Origin: Colwellia demingiae
GTDB taxonomy: Bacteria; Pseudomonadota; Gammaproteobacteria; Enterobacterales; Alteromonadaceae
Reading direction: 5' to 3'
DNA: 64,000 nucleotides
Assembly (NCBI RefSeq): GCF_007954275.1
Contig: NZ_VOLT01000004.1
Coordinates: forward strand, 372,001 to 436,000
In this document: positions 28,419 through 37,790 of the stretch, piece by piece
How the letters are laid out: each line of letters begins with the position of its first letter
Position numbering within the stretch: the first letter of the stretch is position 1
Notes under the pieces: generated by a model
What the model was told of the DNA's origin: nothing
The model's input: the letters and a program-made list of their open reading frames with translations, nothing else
Database searches by the model: none
Program-made: the position numbers and the translations under genes

Positions 28419-29999
28419 TTAAGCTTGTTTTGCTGATTTTAAATCGGCAATTGTCATCGCTCTATGGATGCTGTTTAGTGCATTAATCAATGCTTGACCG
28501 GATGCTTCAATAACATCGGTTTCTAAACCATAACCGTGAAAATTTCTCCCTTGCCAAATGATTATTAAATCGGCTTGGCCTAAGCCATCTTCACCTGAGC
28601 CTTTATTAGATATTTTGTAATCACTGACTTCAAATTCTATATCAACACTTTGCTTAATTGCTTGATACAGCGCATCAACAGGGCCGTTACCCGTAGCAGC
28701 ATGTGTCTTGCTATTGTCTTTATCACCTGTTACTTCACCAGAGATGAGCTTGATGCTAGCGGTAGAAAATTCGCCATCGCCACACTGCACATTGATAGTA
28801 TCTAACTGGAAGAAATCTTGTAAATCCTTTTGCTGCAACTTGAATACTAACGCTTCTAGGTCATCATCGAAGACTTGACCTTTTTTATCCGCTAACGTTA
28901 AAAAGTCAGCATATAATTCTTCAATCTCATAGTCACTTTCTTGATAACCTAAGCTTTCCATGCGGTGTTTAATGACATGACGACCACTGCGAGAAGTTAA
29001 GTTTAACTTTGTTTTCGCAATACCGACACTTTCAGGCGTCATGATCTCATAAGTATTGCTGGCTTTTAACATGCCATCTTGATGGATACCTGATGAGTGG
29101 CTAAAGGCGTTACCGCCAACAATGGCTTTATTTAATTGCACAGGCATATTGCACACGGTGCTGACTAACTTAGATACGCGTGCTATTTCTTGATGATTGA
29201 TATTTGTTTTTACACCTAACAATGCTTGGCGTGTTTGCATGATCATGGCGACTTCTTCTAACGAGCAGTTACCCGCACGCTCGCCGATACCGTTGATGGT
29301 ACATTCAATTTGACGTGCTCCTGCTTGAACCGCAGCCATTGAGTTAGCAACAGCTAAACCTAAATCATTATGACAATGAACAGAGATTATCGCTTGATCT
29401 ATATTAGGTACACGATTAAATAAGTCAGTTATGATGCCTTGAAATTCGAAGGGCAGGGTGTAACCAACGGTATCAGGAATATTGACTGTGGTGGCACCGG
29501 CTTTAATCGCACCTTCTACCATGCGACATAAATTATCAATTGGCGTACGGCCTGCATCTTCACAAGAGAACTCGACGTCATCGGTATACTTTCTTGCATG
29601 CTTCACCGCGTGAATTGCCATGGCTTCTACATCGCTAAATTCTTTTTTTAGTTTTTGTTGTACGTGCACATCAGAGGTTGAAATAAAGGTATGGATACGA
29701 AATTGGTCAGCAACTTTTAATGCTTGTGCACAGGCATCGATATCTGCTTCTACTGCACGTGCTAAACCACAAACACGAGCATTTTTAATTGTTCGGGCTA
29801 TTTGCTGTACTGATTCAAAATCACCAGGAGAAGAAACCGGAAAACCGACCTCCATTACGTCTACCCCTAAGCGTTCAATCGCTAAGGCAATTTGAAGTTT
29901 TTCATGTACCGATAAGCTGGCATTCAATGCTTGCTCACCATCACGTAAAGTGGTGTCAAAAATTATAACTTGGTCATTATTAATTTGTGGATTGCTCAT
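28419..29999 (-). CDS. leuA: 2-isopropylmalate synthase
   Basis: 526 residues. It condenses acetyl-CoA with 2-oxoisovalerate, the committed step of leucine synthesis. The HMGL-like TIM barrel shows [17 protein letters not shown] (13-29) and [16 protein letters not shown], whose metal-binding His pair is HCHND. The C-terminal LeuA allosteric domain (from about 395; [14 protein letters not shown]) should bind leucine for feedback inhibition. Expression is probably attenuated through the leader and hairpin upstream. Confidence 0.97.
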   Translation of the reverse strand: MSNPQINNDQVIIFDTTLRDGEQALNASLSVHEKLQIALAIERLGVDVMEVGFPVSSPGDFESVQQIARTIKNARVCGLARAVEADIDACAQALKVADQFRIHTFISTSDVHVQQKLKKEFSDVEAMAIHAVKHARKYTDDVEFSCEDAGRTPIDNLCRMVEGAIKAGATTVNIPDTVGYTLPFEFQGIITDLFNRVPNIDQAIISVHCHNDLGLAVANSMAAVQAGARQIECTINGIGERAGNCSLEEVAMIMQTRQALLGVKTNINHQEIARVSKLVSTVCNMPVQLNKAIVGGNAFSHSSGIHQDGMLKASNTYEIMTPESVGIAKTKLNLTSRSGRHVIKHRMESLGYQESDYEIEELYADFLTLADKKGQVFDDDLEALVFKLQQKDLQDFFQLDTINVQCGDGEFSTASIKLISGEVTGDKDNSKTHAATGNGPVDALYQAIKQSVDIEFEVSDYKISNKGSGEDGLGQADLIIIWQGRNFHGYGLETDVIEASGQALINALNSIHRAMTIADLKSAKQA

Positions 30000-30072
30000 T
30001 TTTTATCCTTTAAAATCTTTGCTGATGTCTGCATTATCAATTATTCACGACTAACCTAACTGCGGACATAAA

Positions 30073-30100
30073 AAAACCCGCGATTGTTAGCGCGGGTTTT
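30073..30100 (-). terminator. leu operon attenuator
   Basis: AAAACCCGCG pairs perfectly with CGCGGGTTTT around an eight-base loop. On the minus strand the stem runs into TTTTTTT. It lies between the leader peptide stop and the leuA start, the position of a transcription attenuator. Confidence 0.9.
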
Positions 30101-30153
30101 ATTTTATTTCTACTTAGTTCTCAATATTTAAACTTTTGAAGAAGCAACAAAAC

Positions 30154-30225
30154 CTAGCCGCGCACGATGAGTACGAGGAGGAGGTTATTTTTAATGTGCT
30201 TGATCAATTTAGTCATGTGAGTCAT
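30154..30225 (-). CDS. leuL: leu operon leader peptide
   Basis: A 23-residue frame reads MTHMTKLIKHIKNN followed by LLLVLIVRG. It has four Leu codons in five positions (CTC CTC CTC GTA CTC). The ending IVRG resembles the E. coli leu leader. It ends 54 bases before the attenuator stem. Ribosome stalling at the Leu run when leucyl-tRNA is scarce would favour an antiterminator. A second ATG at 30216 could also start it. Upstream, 30226-30391 holds the presumed promoter, but I cannot place it with confidence. Confidence 0.85.
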   Translation of the reverse strand: MTHMTKLIKHIKNNLLLVLIVRG

Positions 30226-30391
30226 TTTAATCTATTTTAGCCTTTGTGTAAAAATACGAAAAAAGCTAATAAATATTCTTTTTAAGCGAAAACTATTCAA
30301 TATACTATTAATAGCGCAGATACTCTAACTATGTCAAATGAAAAATATTTTATCGCTAGACGGATTAGTTATATGCACTGTTATAACTCAT

Positions 30392-31435
30392 TCAAATAGC
30401 CCAGTATTTAAGTTTTTTTCTTTGTTTTAAATTCCTAAAAAGATTTAATGGTTTACTTTTCTTCGCTTGTTTACCATTAGTCAAAATATTCTCTGTAGCT
30501 GATAAAATACGCTGAGCAGCTTGGCCATCTTGATATGGATGAAGATCGTCAGCATATGCCTTAATTGCTGTCTTCAATTTCTTACTTGGATTAAGTGCTC
30601 GCTCAATTGCTGGTTCAAGTTGATCTGCTGTTTGAATATTGACTAGGTAATCACCGGGCTCTTTATTATTTAAACTTACAGTTACTTTATTGAGTAACGA
30701 GAACTCGCCAATAACTGATGAGGTGTCGGACACCATAATATCAGCTGTTTGTAATAATTCATTTATGCTTGATGTTTCGATAATTTGAACGTTATCTTTC
30801 TTTAACGTTTTATATCGCTCGAGCCATTGTGTTGCCATTTTAGGATGAAATTTAATTAACCAATGATAACTTTTTTGCTCACTTAAACGCTTTATTTCAT
30901 CAAATAATGCAGGGGCTGAAGTTAATGTAGGAGAAAAAGTTGGCGCATATAGAATGACCTTTTTTTCTTGAGCGTGCAATTTGTCTTTAATTGGCATCGC
31001 GGGTGATGTGAATAAATAATCAAGTTTTGGCCAAGCGGTTTCAATTACATCGAAAAAACCATGTTTTTGAGCTAATGTATTGAAGCGGCTTGTGGTTGCT
31101 GGACCATGAGTACAATAAAGGTCAAAAAAATCACGAATAACAAAGTGGCCTTTTTTCTTCCATTCAAGGCCATGAAAAATTTGAACTTTTAATCCAGGAA
31201 TGAAGTTTGGGATTTCATTCCCTGGTGCAAAGCTAGCATCTGGGTTGTAACTTCTAGCGTCATCTATAGAGTTCAATACAGATTCATTACTTTGAAAATA
31301 ACTGAGGTTGACTTCTTGACCAATAGCTAACCATTTTACCTCATCACCATTTGCCCAAATAGCTTGTTGTAATGGTCTTAATATTTCAAAAGAATAGTTA
31401 TGAGCGATATAAAATAAATAACGTTTAGCTGTCAT
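30392..31435 (-). CDS. CDP-glycerol glycerophosphotransferase-like protein
   Basis: 347 residues with the GT-B-like layout of the TagB/TagF family. Landmarks are FIPGLKVQIFHGLEWKKKGH (substrate loop around 80-98), ILYAPTFSP, WLIKFHPK and ADIMVSDTSSVIGEF, where the D-x-S-S motif is usual. The family transfers glycerol phosphate, or a related polyol phosphate, from a CDP carrier onto a growing polymer. It follows the tagD-like gene by 18 bases, which would supply CDP-glycerol. The exact acceptor is unknown. A basic C-terminal tail (KKSKPLNLFRNLKQRKKLK) suggests membrane-surface association. Confidence 0.8.
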   Translation of the reverse strand: MTAKRYLFYIAHNYSFEILRPLQQAIWANGDEVKWLAIGQEVNLSYFQSNESVLNSIDDARSYNPDASFAPGNEIPNFIPGLKVQIFHGLEWKKKGHFVIRDFFDLYCTHGPATTSRFNTLAQKHGFFDVIETAWPKLDYLFTSPAMPIKDKLHAQEKKVILYAPTFSPTLTSAPALFDEIKRLSEQKSYHWLIKFHPKMATQWLERYKTLKKDNVQIIETSSINELLQTADIMVSDTSSVIGEFSLLNKVTVSLNNKEPGDYLVNIQTADQLEPAIERALNPSKKLKTAIKAYADDLHPYQDGQAAQRILSATENILTNGKQAKKSKPLNLFRNLKQRKKLKYWAI

Positions 31436-31453
31436 AAGTGGGCTCTGATTAAG

Positions 31454-31849
31454 TTAAAGTCGTTTTGTTTTAACTACTTCAATAATTTCTGTAGTCGAAA
31501 CTGAAGGGGTACGAGGTAAATAAATCACCTGACAGATATCTTTTAAATGGTCAAACTTACCCTGCCAATCATCACCCATGACTAATATATCGGCATTATA
31601 ATACTTAATGTAATCGGCTTTGAGTTCTAATGACTCTTCTAAAAAAACCTCATCAACGCAGCGCATAGAGCGAATTATGTGTTGACGGTCGTCTTCACAG
31701 TAAATAGGTGGCCGTCCCTTTTTAGAAATATTTAGTTTATCTGAAGACACACCAACAATAAGATGTTCACCGTGTAGTCTTGCTCGTTCAATAATATTCA
31801 CATGACCAACATGAAAAATATCATAGGTGCCAAAGGTTATTACCCTCAT
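31454..31849 (-). CDS. Glycerol-3-phosphate cytidylyltransferase (TagD-like)
   Basis: 131 residues, normal length for the family. It joins CTP and glycerol 3-phosphate to give CDP-glycerol. Signatures: TFGTYDIFHVGHVNIIERA with the HxGH nucleotide motif (H15-H18 region), KGRPPIYCEDDR, and the C-terminal RTPSVSTTEII in place of the typical RTxGISTT. It lies between the Wzi gene and the glycerophosphotransferase, forming a three-gene leftward operon. Closely related enzymes make CDP-ribitol or ADP-heptose, but this sequence fits the glycerol type best. Confidence 0.87.
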   Translation of the reverse strand: MRVITFGTYDIFHVGHVNIIERARLHGEHLIVGVSSDKLNISKKGRPPIYCEDDRQHIIRSMRCVDEVFLEESLELKADYIKYYNADILVMGDDWQGKFDHLKDICQVIYLPRTPSVSTTEIIEVVKTKRL

Positions 31850-31880
31850 TATTACTTGCTCCTAACCCGTAAAAAATAGC

Positions 31881-33350
31881 CTACCAAGTATATGATATGC
31901 CGGTTTGTACAAAATTATCACCTAAATTACTTCTACCTACATATAACTTCAAAGTTAAGAAGTTTGAGTCAATCACTTTGTGATACTTCATTTCTAACTC
32001 ATGTGATTGTTGATAATCAGCGAAGCTTGATTGATTAAAATTAGCGGTGCGATATAGGAATGATATTTGGGAGTCACCACTGTTTTGCCAATCAAGTCGA
32101 ATACTGCCAGCTTCACCACCAACACTATCTTTAGGGTCTTTCATGCTACCCCACCAATGTCCCATTTTTACGCCATCATTACTATAACCTTCACCATAGA
32201 TATGGTGGGTGTACCATGCGCTTTGAAAAGTAGTGAATTCCATATTTAATGATAGTGAGTCGCCAAGATAAGGTAGAAACAAACCAAAACTGTTGGCTAA
32301 ATTAGCTAATTTGTAATTACTATAATTGTTGGTATCTTCGCCTGCGTATTCGTAATATAAACTAAAGGGGACATCAAACCAGTTAAGATCAAATTTATTG
32401 CTAATAGAGGCTTGTTGGTTGCCAAACTCTTCACTACAGTCTTGTAAATCCGTACCATCACCACCACAGTTATCACTATTAACGGGGTCTATGATGGCAT
32501 TCCAAATATCACCTAAAGAAACACTGTCTTCGCCACCTGCAAAAACAAAAGTACGGTTAAAGCCAATTGTCCACCAATCAAAAGGTTGAGCGCTAAAATG
32601 CATGGTAAGTAGCGCTGGTTCACCAGAAACTGGCGGTTTATCTTTATCAAATTGGATATCGTCTTGCTCATCTAGTAAACCAATGGACATTTCATACTTT
32701 ATATTAAAATCAGTCATTAGTTTTGGATTGCTAATTGTTACACTAAGCGGTGGTTTTGCTTGCGTTGATAAAAGCACCGAACTCTCTTGAAATGGAGAAA
32801 TCCAATGCTCTCGATAACCGATATCAACTTGAAAAACATCAGCACCAAAAGAAATAAAACTATTATTTCTAAGGTAATCACCATTTTCGTAATATATGCC
32901 GCCAGCATTGATGATCACATATTGGTTCGCTTGCCAAAAACTACTAAAACTGGCTTGATAATTGGCATCAGCCATTTGACCTCGCTGATTGGGTAAAACA
33001 ATATTCTCTTGATTTGCATAATTTAATTGTACTGAGGCATGGGTTAGTGCAGCAGTTTTTTTATAACGTTTTAAGTAATTATTAATGCGACGATATAATA
33101 TAGGGTGGCTGTCTACTACCGTTTTTAAGTAACGGTTTACTGTTGCTGCATGATAAGGTTTTGTTAAGAGTGGTAACTTGGCTACCGTTGCTAAACGTTG
33201 TAATTCAAGCTCAATTAACGGCTCCATTTGCAATGGTAAGTATGGTGATGGCCCTTTAGCATAACTGTTAATACTAGATAATATTACGGTAGAAAAGGTT
33301 ATGATAAGAAAAAATAAAATTTTAAATAAATTTAACAAGCTAATATTCAC
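31881..33350 (-). CDS. Wzi-family capsule assembly outer-membrane protein
   Basis: 489 residues with a signal peptide to about Ala31 and a beta-barrel pattern ending in SYTW. The N-terminal helical part (MEPLIELELQRLATVAKLPL, LTKPYH) and SFGADVFQVDIGYREHWISP are typical for the Wzi family, which binds capsular polysaccharide to the cell surface. First gene of the operon with the tagD- and tagB-like genes, so the surface polymer probably contains glycerol phosphate. No Wza-Wzc or ABC-exporter genes are in the window. Confidence 0.82.
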   Translation of the reverse strand: MNISLLNLFKILFFLIITFSTVILSSINSYAKGPSPYLPLQMEPLIELELQRLATVAKLPLLTKPYHAATVNRYLKTVVDSHPILYRRINNYLKRYKKTAALTHASVQLNYANQENIVLPNQRGQMADANYQASFSSFWQANQYVIINAGGIYYENGDYLRNNSFISFGADVFQVDIGYREHWISPFQESSVLLSTQAKPPLSVTISNPKLMTDFNIKYEMSIGLLDEQDDIQFDKDKPPVSGEPALLTMHFSAQPFDWWTIGFNRTFVFAGGEDSVSLGDIWNAIIDPVNSDNCGGDGTDLQDCSEEFGNQQASISNKFDLNWFDVPFSLYYEYAGEDTNNYSNYKLANLANSFGLFLPYLGDSLSLNMEFTTFQSAWYTHHIYGEGYSNDGVKMGHWWGSMKDPKDSVGGEAGSIRLDWQNSGDSQISFLYRTANFNQSSFADYQQSHELEMKYHKVIDSNFLTLKLYVGRSNLGDNFVQTGISYTW

Positions 33351-33857
33351 AGTTAGACGAAAGAAAACATTTTACCTATCAAAAAGTGTAATTGCTAGCT
33401 CGACTTATCTAATTATGGCGTCACTTTAATAATACCTATCAAGAGTAAACGTTAGTTTTATATTTCATAGAATCGTTCATAACTCCTTTGAGTTATCTTT
33501 TTAACTGAATGATCACTAAACCTTTACGCAACTTTAGATTTACGCTAGGCATTTGAGGGGACTAATTTTTTAATTTTCCACTTGAAATATAAAGTGGTTA
33601 TTATTTATTGAAATATAAGGCATCATTTAATTAAACCTAAAGGCATTAAGGTTATTATTTATGAACATGTGTCGGATGAAAAAAATTTCACTTAATAGTA
33701 TTCAACCATTTGATATAATTTAAAGGAAAAATGATATTGTTAAAACTGTGTGCTCAATAAGTTAATTAGTGTAAAAATATTTACTTTTGATTTATACGAT
33801 TTAGATTAGCACTTGATTAACTTAAAAAATTATATTTTAGCTGACCTGAATATCTGA
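33351..33857. other. 507-base AT-rich gene-free gap
   Basis: This region lies between the glycosyltransferase stop and the Wzi start. It must contain the promoter of the Wzi operon. It is very AT-rich with long T and A runs. I see no JUMPstart/ops element, no convincing ORF, and no inverted repeat longer than a few bases. Confidence 0.6.
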
Positions 33858-34955
33858 TTATAATGCTTGACCCGAAAGTGTTTTTTCAAAATATTTAATA
33901 TAATTTTCAACAGTCTCTTTATGAGACATCGTGGTGTTTATTGTATTGATGGCGCCGTTGGTTAAATGTAGCTTTACTTGTTCATTTTGATAAAGATAAC
34001 GAATGCGTTCGGCAATTGCTTCCCCATCACCAATAGGCACTATGTAACCATTTATACCGTCTTCAATAATCTCCATCGCCCCTTCGTTAGCAGATGTTAT
34101 TACAGGCGTTCCGCTTGCTAAAGACTCTAATACAACTCTAGGTAACCCTTCTCTCTCTGAAGGTAATACTAATATGTCACAGGCTTTTGCTATTTGTGGG
34201 ACATCATTTCTAAAACCAGTTTCAATGATATGCTCGCTCATACCTGTAGCTTTTATTTGTGAAGAAAATGGCTCACAATCAAAATTATCACCTACTAGAA
34301 TAAGTTTTATATTGTTTAAGTCGGTTAGATGTTTCATAGCATCTAACATAAAGTGCATACCTTTGTAGGGTCTGTGGCTACCGATACAGAGAATATTGAA
34401 ATTGGTTGGGCTGGTAGCTAAACTTGAAAGTTGTATTGCAGGTTCATTGTACCAATTTATGTCATGCCCTTTATAAATAGTACTTATATTAGATTTTATA
34501 GCACCTCTTACTTTAGTGGTTACATGCTTTTTCACTGCATTGGACACGCAAACATAACCGTTTATTCTTGGATGTAATGTACACAAGTAATTACTAGGAT
34601 CAGTTTTATACATGCCACCAGTGGTACCACGATAAGCAATCATTTTTGCTTTGGTGCCTATACAGGCAAAAGCAGCATTTGGGATACCATTGGATTCAGT
34701 CGCGTAAACAATATCAATATTATGCTGTTTGATATAACGATGGATTTGCTTGATAACAGATAAGCTATATTTTTTTAAAGACGACAGTTCTATTAAGTTA
34801 ATGTTTGCTTTTTTATAGTCAGAATAATATGCGTTACTTTCACAAGTGAATAGTGTGACTTCATGGCCTGACTTAGCTAAGCTGATGTAACATTCGGCCT
34901 CTGGACGAACTGCATTATAAGAACGACCTCGATTGGGGATAACTAGTATTTTCAT
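33858..34955 (-). CDS. Family 4 glycosyltransferase
   Basis: 365 residues from ATG 34955; a TTG at 34970 would add five residues. The GT-B fold is shown by the N-terminal MKILVIPNRG, LCIGSHRPYKGMHFMLDA at the inter-domain region, and the nucleotide-sugar binding stretch SEREGLPRVVLESLASGTPV with ITSANEGAMEIIEDG (E-x7-E type). It probably adds a sugar to a surface polysaccharide at the cytoplasmic face. Donor and acceptor are unknown. It sits just beyond the Wzi operon on the same strand, 507 bases away, so it may be a separate unit. Confidence 0.88.
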   Translation of the reverse strand: MKILVIPNRGRSYNAVRPEAECYISLAKSGHEVTLFTCESNAYYSDYKKANINLIELSSLKKYSLSVIKQIHRYIKQHNIDIVYATESNGIPNAAFACIGTKAKMIAYRGTTGGMYKTDPSNYLCTLHPRINGYVCVSNAVKKHVTTKVRGAIKSNISTIYKGHDINWYNEPAIQLSSLATSPTNFNILCIGSHRPYKGMHFMLDAMKHLTDLNNIKLILVGDNFDCEPFSSQIKATGMSEHIIETGFRNDVPQIAKACDILVLPSEREGLPRVVLESLASGTPVITSANEGAMEIIEDGINGYIVPIGDGEAIAERIRYLYQNEQVKLHLTNGAINTINTTMSHKETVENYIKYFEKTLSGQAL

Positions 34956-35155
34956 AGCGCTGCTCTGCAATAATAGAAGGAAAATAAAAAGGTTAATTGT
35001 TTATAGATATTCTGTTTATTAATAAACCACTTATAAGTGAGCGTCAAATCATGTTCAAATTTAAGAGGGTATTTCCAACGCAGTGATCTTAATTGGTCAC
35101 TATATGAAAACCCATGGATAGGCTCACTTCGATCCCAAACAATAACGTTGCTCAA
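34952..35155 (-). CDS. Possible 67-residue protein coupled to the glycosyltransferase
   Basis: This frame ends in TGA overlapping the glycosyltransferase ATG as ATGA, the arrangement of translationally coupled genes. The product starts MSNVIVWDRSEPIHGFSYSD, is basic and aromatic-rich, and has no signal peptide or known motif. It could be a genuine short gene, a remnant of a larger glycan-enzyme gene, or chance. No clear ribosome site is seen. Confidence 0.3.
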   Translation of the reverse strand: MSNVIVWDRSEPIHGFSYSDQLRSLRWKYPLKFEHDLTLTYKWFINKQNIYKQLTFLFSFYYCRAAL

Positions 35156-35221
35156 AGGCTGCTTGATTAATTAGGGTGGATATCGGATGAACCGAAAAAG
35201 AGATGCTATTGAATATTAGTT

Positions 35222-35255
35222 CTTAGTACCTCAAACTGAGTTATGAGGTACTAAG
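35222..35255. terminator. Hairpin after ygiM
   Basis: CTTAGTACCTCA and TGAGGTACTAAG form a 12-base perfect stem with a ten-base loop, 15 bases past the ygiM stop. The U tract is weak, so termination efficiency is uncertain. Confidence 0.6.
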
Positions 35256-35269
35256 TGTGACTTATAAAT

Positions 35270-35875
35270 CTATGACCAACTATCCATGGCGCCACGGCGA
35301 CGAGCAAAGAAACGTGGTAAAATCAAGCCTAAAATCAAACCTATACCTAATACCAATGCGCCATTAAAAAACCATTGTTTCTTAATATTGGTATCTTGAT
35401 CCTTAATTTTAGTTTGGGTTTTTTCCAAAGTACTGGTCAACTTTTTAAGCTCTGCTGACAGCTTTTTCTTATCATTAGTTAATAAGTTAACTTTACTCTT
35501 TAGCTCGTTTACTTCGCCGTCAAGCTGGCTGCTATAATCACTACTACTAGTTATTTTTCCATTAAGTTCAGCAACAACAAAACGTAGTCCTGGCTGAGTG
35601 GTTACATATTTACTTTCAACCCAAGTAGTTCGATCCTTGTTATCTATTATTTCACTATAACCGCCGTCTACCGCGCCGGTAATTTTAACTTTCGAACCCG
35701 CAATGATAGTACCCAAAATTCTAAACTTCTTACCTGGTCCTGTATGCATATATATGAATAATTCATCAGAGATATAGCCCTGCTTGTAATTGTTCTCTGC
35801 AGCCTGAGCAGGTATAAAAAGCGAGCTAGCTAAAGTGATAGCAAGAAAAGCTATGACGTTAATAACGTTATTCAT
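35270..35875 (-). CDS. ygiM: YgiM-like SH3-domain membrane protein
   Basis: 201 residues. Signal peptide to about Ala25; a bacterial SH3 domain at about 30-95 (ELFIYMHTGPGKKFRILGTI, then AGSKVKI); a long coiled coil at about 115-170 (LKSKVNLLTNDKKKLSAELK); and a C-terminal membrane helix (NGALVLGIGLILGLILP) with a basic tail. This is the TIGR04211/YgiM plan, an envelope protein of unclear function. In enterobacteria ygiM is next to cca and ygiF near glnE; here ygiF is its divergent neighbour. Confidence 0.88.
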   Translation of the reverse strand: MNNVINVIAFLAITLASSLFIPAQAAENNYKQGYISDELFIYMHTGPGKKFRILGTIIAGSKVKITGAVDGGYSEIIDNKDRTTWVESKYVTTQPGLRFVVAELNGKITSSSDYSSQLDGEVNELKSKVNLLTNDKKKLSAELKKLTSTLEKTQTKIKDQDTNIKKQWFFNGALVLGIGLILGLILPRFFARRRGAMDSWS

Positions 35876-36177
35876 AGAAAAACCAATGTAGTAAATAAGT
35901 CAAAGAAGACAAGATATTATGTGTTTGCTGCTTTGATGGCAAGCTAAGAATGACTTCATTACCTACAAAAGTTAACTCAATCCCTGAGTAAGTTTACTTT
36001 TTCGATGAGTGATAACTAAGTTAATCAATAAGTTTCGCTACATTCTATTAAATTTTAGTTAGGTTAGGTCGCATTCTATATAAGTTTGCAACAAATAATG
36101 GGAAACTCGCTATTGGCATATTGATGCACTAACGGTATGCTTGTTAAGTGATAAGTAAACACTTAAATTAGGGTATA
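35876..36177. other. 302-base divergent intergenic region ygiM/ygiF
   Basis: AT-rich and must hold both promoters. The ygiF start codon overlaps a TATAAT-like string, and TTAGGG four bases upstream of it is the ribosome site. AAGTG/CACTT arms around 36146-36163 form a short inverted repeat. Nothing else recognised. Confidence 0.5.
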
Positions 36178-37785
36178 ATGGTTACAGAAATAGAATTAAA
36201 GTATTCATTGCTTGAAAGCAATGAACAGGCCAAACCAGAGCAAATAACAACCACTATAAACCAACTACTCTCTGAACACGATGTCACCTTTGTGCATCAG
36301 GAGAAGCAGTTGAGTAACCATTACTTCGATACTGCTAACCTAACACTACGCAAGAATAGAATTGCCTTACGTACTCGCGGTACAAAATGCTTTGATGAAA
36401 CCAAACGTTTTGAACAAACGATAAAAACCTCAGGCACCATCATTGCAGGTTTGCATCAAAGACCCGAATATAATATAGACATTGGTGATGCTAAGCCTAT
36501 TGTTTCACTGTTTCCGCATATTATTTTTCAGCCTAATATCGATATTAATCTATTGCAGCAACAGATTATCGAACTATTCTCTACTCACTTTACTCGTCAT
36601 ACTTGGCTTGTAAGCTTAGAAGATGCTCAAATTGAGATTGCATTTGATTGTGGTGAAGTTGCTTGCCAAGACTATGTTAAAAAGCCACGTATATATGAAA
36701 TTGAATTAGAGTTGGTCAGCGGTGATTCTCAAGCGCTATTAGTGTTAACTAAGCTTTTATTTAGTCAATTAGCTTTACGACCTGGACAGCTAACAAAAGC
36801 AGCCCGGGGTTATGCTTTATATCATGAGAGTCTTACATTAGCCTCTCATGTTGAGAGTAAGCTGCCTAATAACGGCGCTATTGTTGAGAAAATAGAGCTT
36901 TCGATAATTGATTTACCAAAAAAAATGCAACTTCATAACGCTCTCACCCATGGCATCGAGTTTTCGCTAAACCAGCTGCAACTCTGTGTTGATAGTTATG
37001 TTGAAATACCTTCGTTTAATGTGCTCAGTAAAGTAAGTGAACAGCTTATATTACTTAGACAAGGATTTTGGTTGTTTGATGAGCTATTATCTCCAGATGA
37101 AAAAGCACTTCGCAATGAGCTTAGTTATTTTATCCGAACAATTCATTGGGTTGAAAATGCACGTTATATTCAATTACTAATCAACAAACAAAGTTCATAT
37201 CAGAAAGAAAACTCAATCAATCAAGAGTTGATAACAAAATTGCAATTGCGTCAGAGCCGTTATCCAAGGGAGCCACAAGTATTAGCATTATTGCATAGTG
37301 AACGTTTTAATAATCTGCAAGTTGACTTACTTTCTTTATTACTTAAAAGAAATAGTGATGATACGCTTAAAATCGATAATTCTTCTTCATTAGTTGAATT
37401 TGCAGCTAAACACTTAACCAACAGCACTAAAGCACTAAGTGATGAATTAGCTAAATTGCAAAAGCCACAAGATTCTACCTCTATTGAGTTATATTTAACT
37501 GCGCATAGTTTATTGATTAGAGCACTATTAACTACAAGTTGGTTTAGCTGCTTATTCGCTGAGCCAGAGAGTGAGATAGTTAAGAGATTTAATATGCCTT
37601 TGTTAGATATTAAACAGGGCATCGTTGAGTTACAATCCTTGAGCTTATTACAGCAACAGTTAGAGCAGCTGCCAAAACAAGAAAATAAATTAACGCAATG
37701 GTTAGCCAATAAAAGTGAAAATTTAATCACGGCATTAGATCAGTCCAGAGCAAAAGCCTTAACAATGAAACCTTACTGGCCATAA
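36178..37785 (+). CDS. ygiF: YgiF-like inorganic triphosphatase, CYTH-CHAD
   Basis: 535 residues. The N-terminal CYTH tunnel domain opens with the E4-I-E6-L-K8 motif and continues with NHYFDTANLTLRKNRIALRTR, cut here by LR; it hydrolyses triphosphate using divalent metal. From about residue 225 a helical CHAD domain follows, with basic residues thought to bind polyphosphate. The architecture matches E. coli YgiF, although the CHAD half is divergent. The L,D-transpeptidase gene begins five bases after its stop, so the two are likely cotranscribed. Confidence 0.88.
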   Translation: MVTEIELKYSLLESNEQAKPEQITTTINQLLSEHDVTFVHQEKQLSNHYFDTANLTLRKNRIALRTRGTKCFDETKRFEQTIKTSGTIIAGLHQRPEYNIDIGDAKPIVSLFPHIIFQPNIDINLLQQQIIELFSTHFTRHTWLVSLEDAQIEIAFDCGEVACQDYVKKPRIYEIELELVSGDSQALLVLTKLLFSQLALRPGQLTKAARGYALYHESLTLASHVESKLPNNGAIVEKIELSIIDLPKKMQLHNALTHGIEFSLNQLQLCVDSYVEIPSFNVLSKVSEQLILLRQGFWLFDELLSPDEKALRNELSYFIRTIHWVENARYIQLLINKQSSYQKENSINQELITKLQLRQSRYPREPQVLALLHSERFNNLQVDLLSLLLKRNSDDTLKIDNSSSLVEFAAKHLTNSTKALSDELAKLQKPQDSTSIELYLTAHSLLIRALLTTSWFSCLFAEPESEIVKRFNMPLLDIKQGIVELQSLSLLQQQLEQLPKQENKLTQWLANKSENLITALDQSRAKALTMKPYWP

Positions 37786-37790
37786 ATATC

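Noticed and set aside
29620-29895. 91-codon plus-strand frame inside leuA
   Set aside because: Antisense shadow of a clear leuA.
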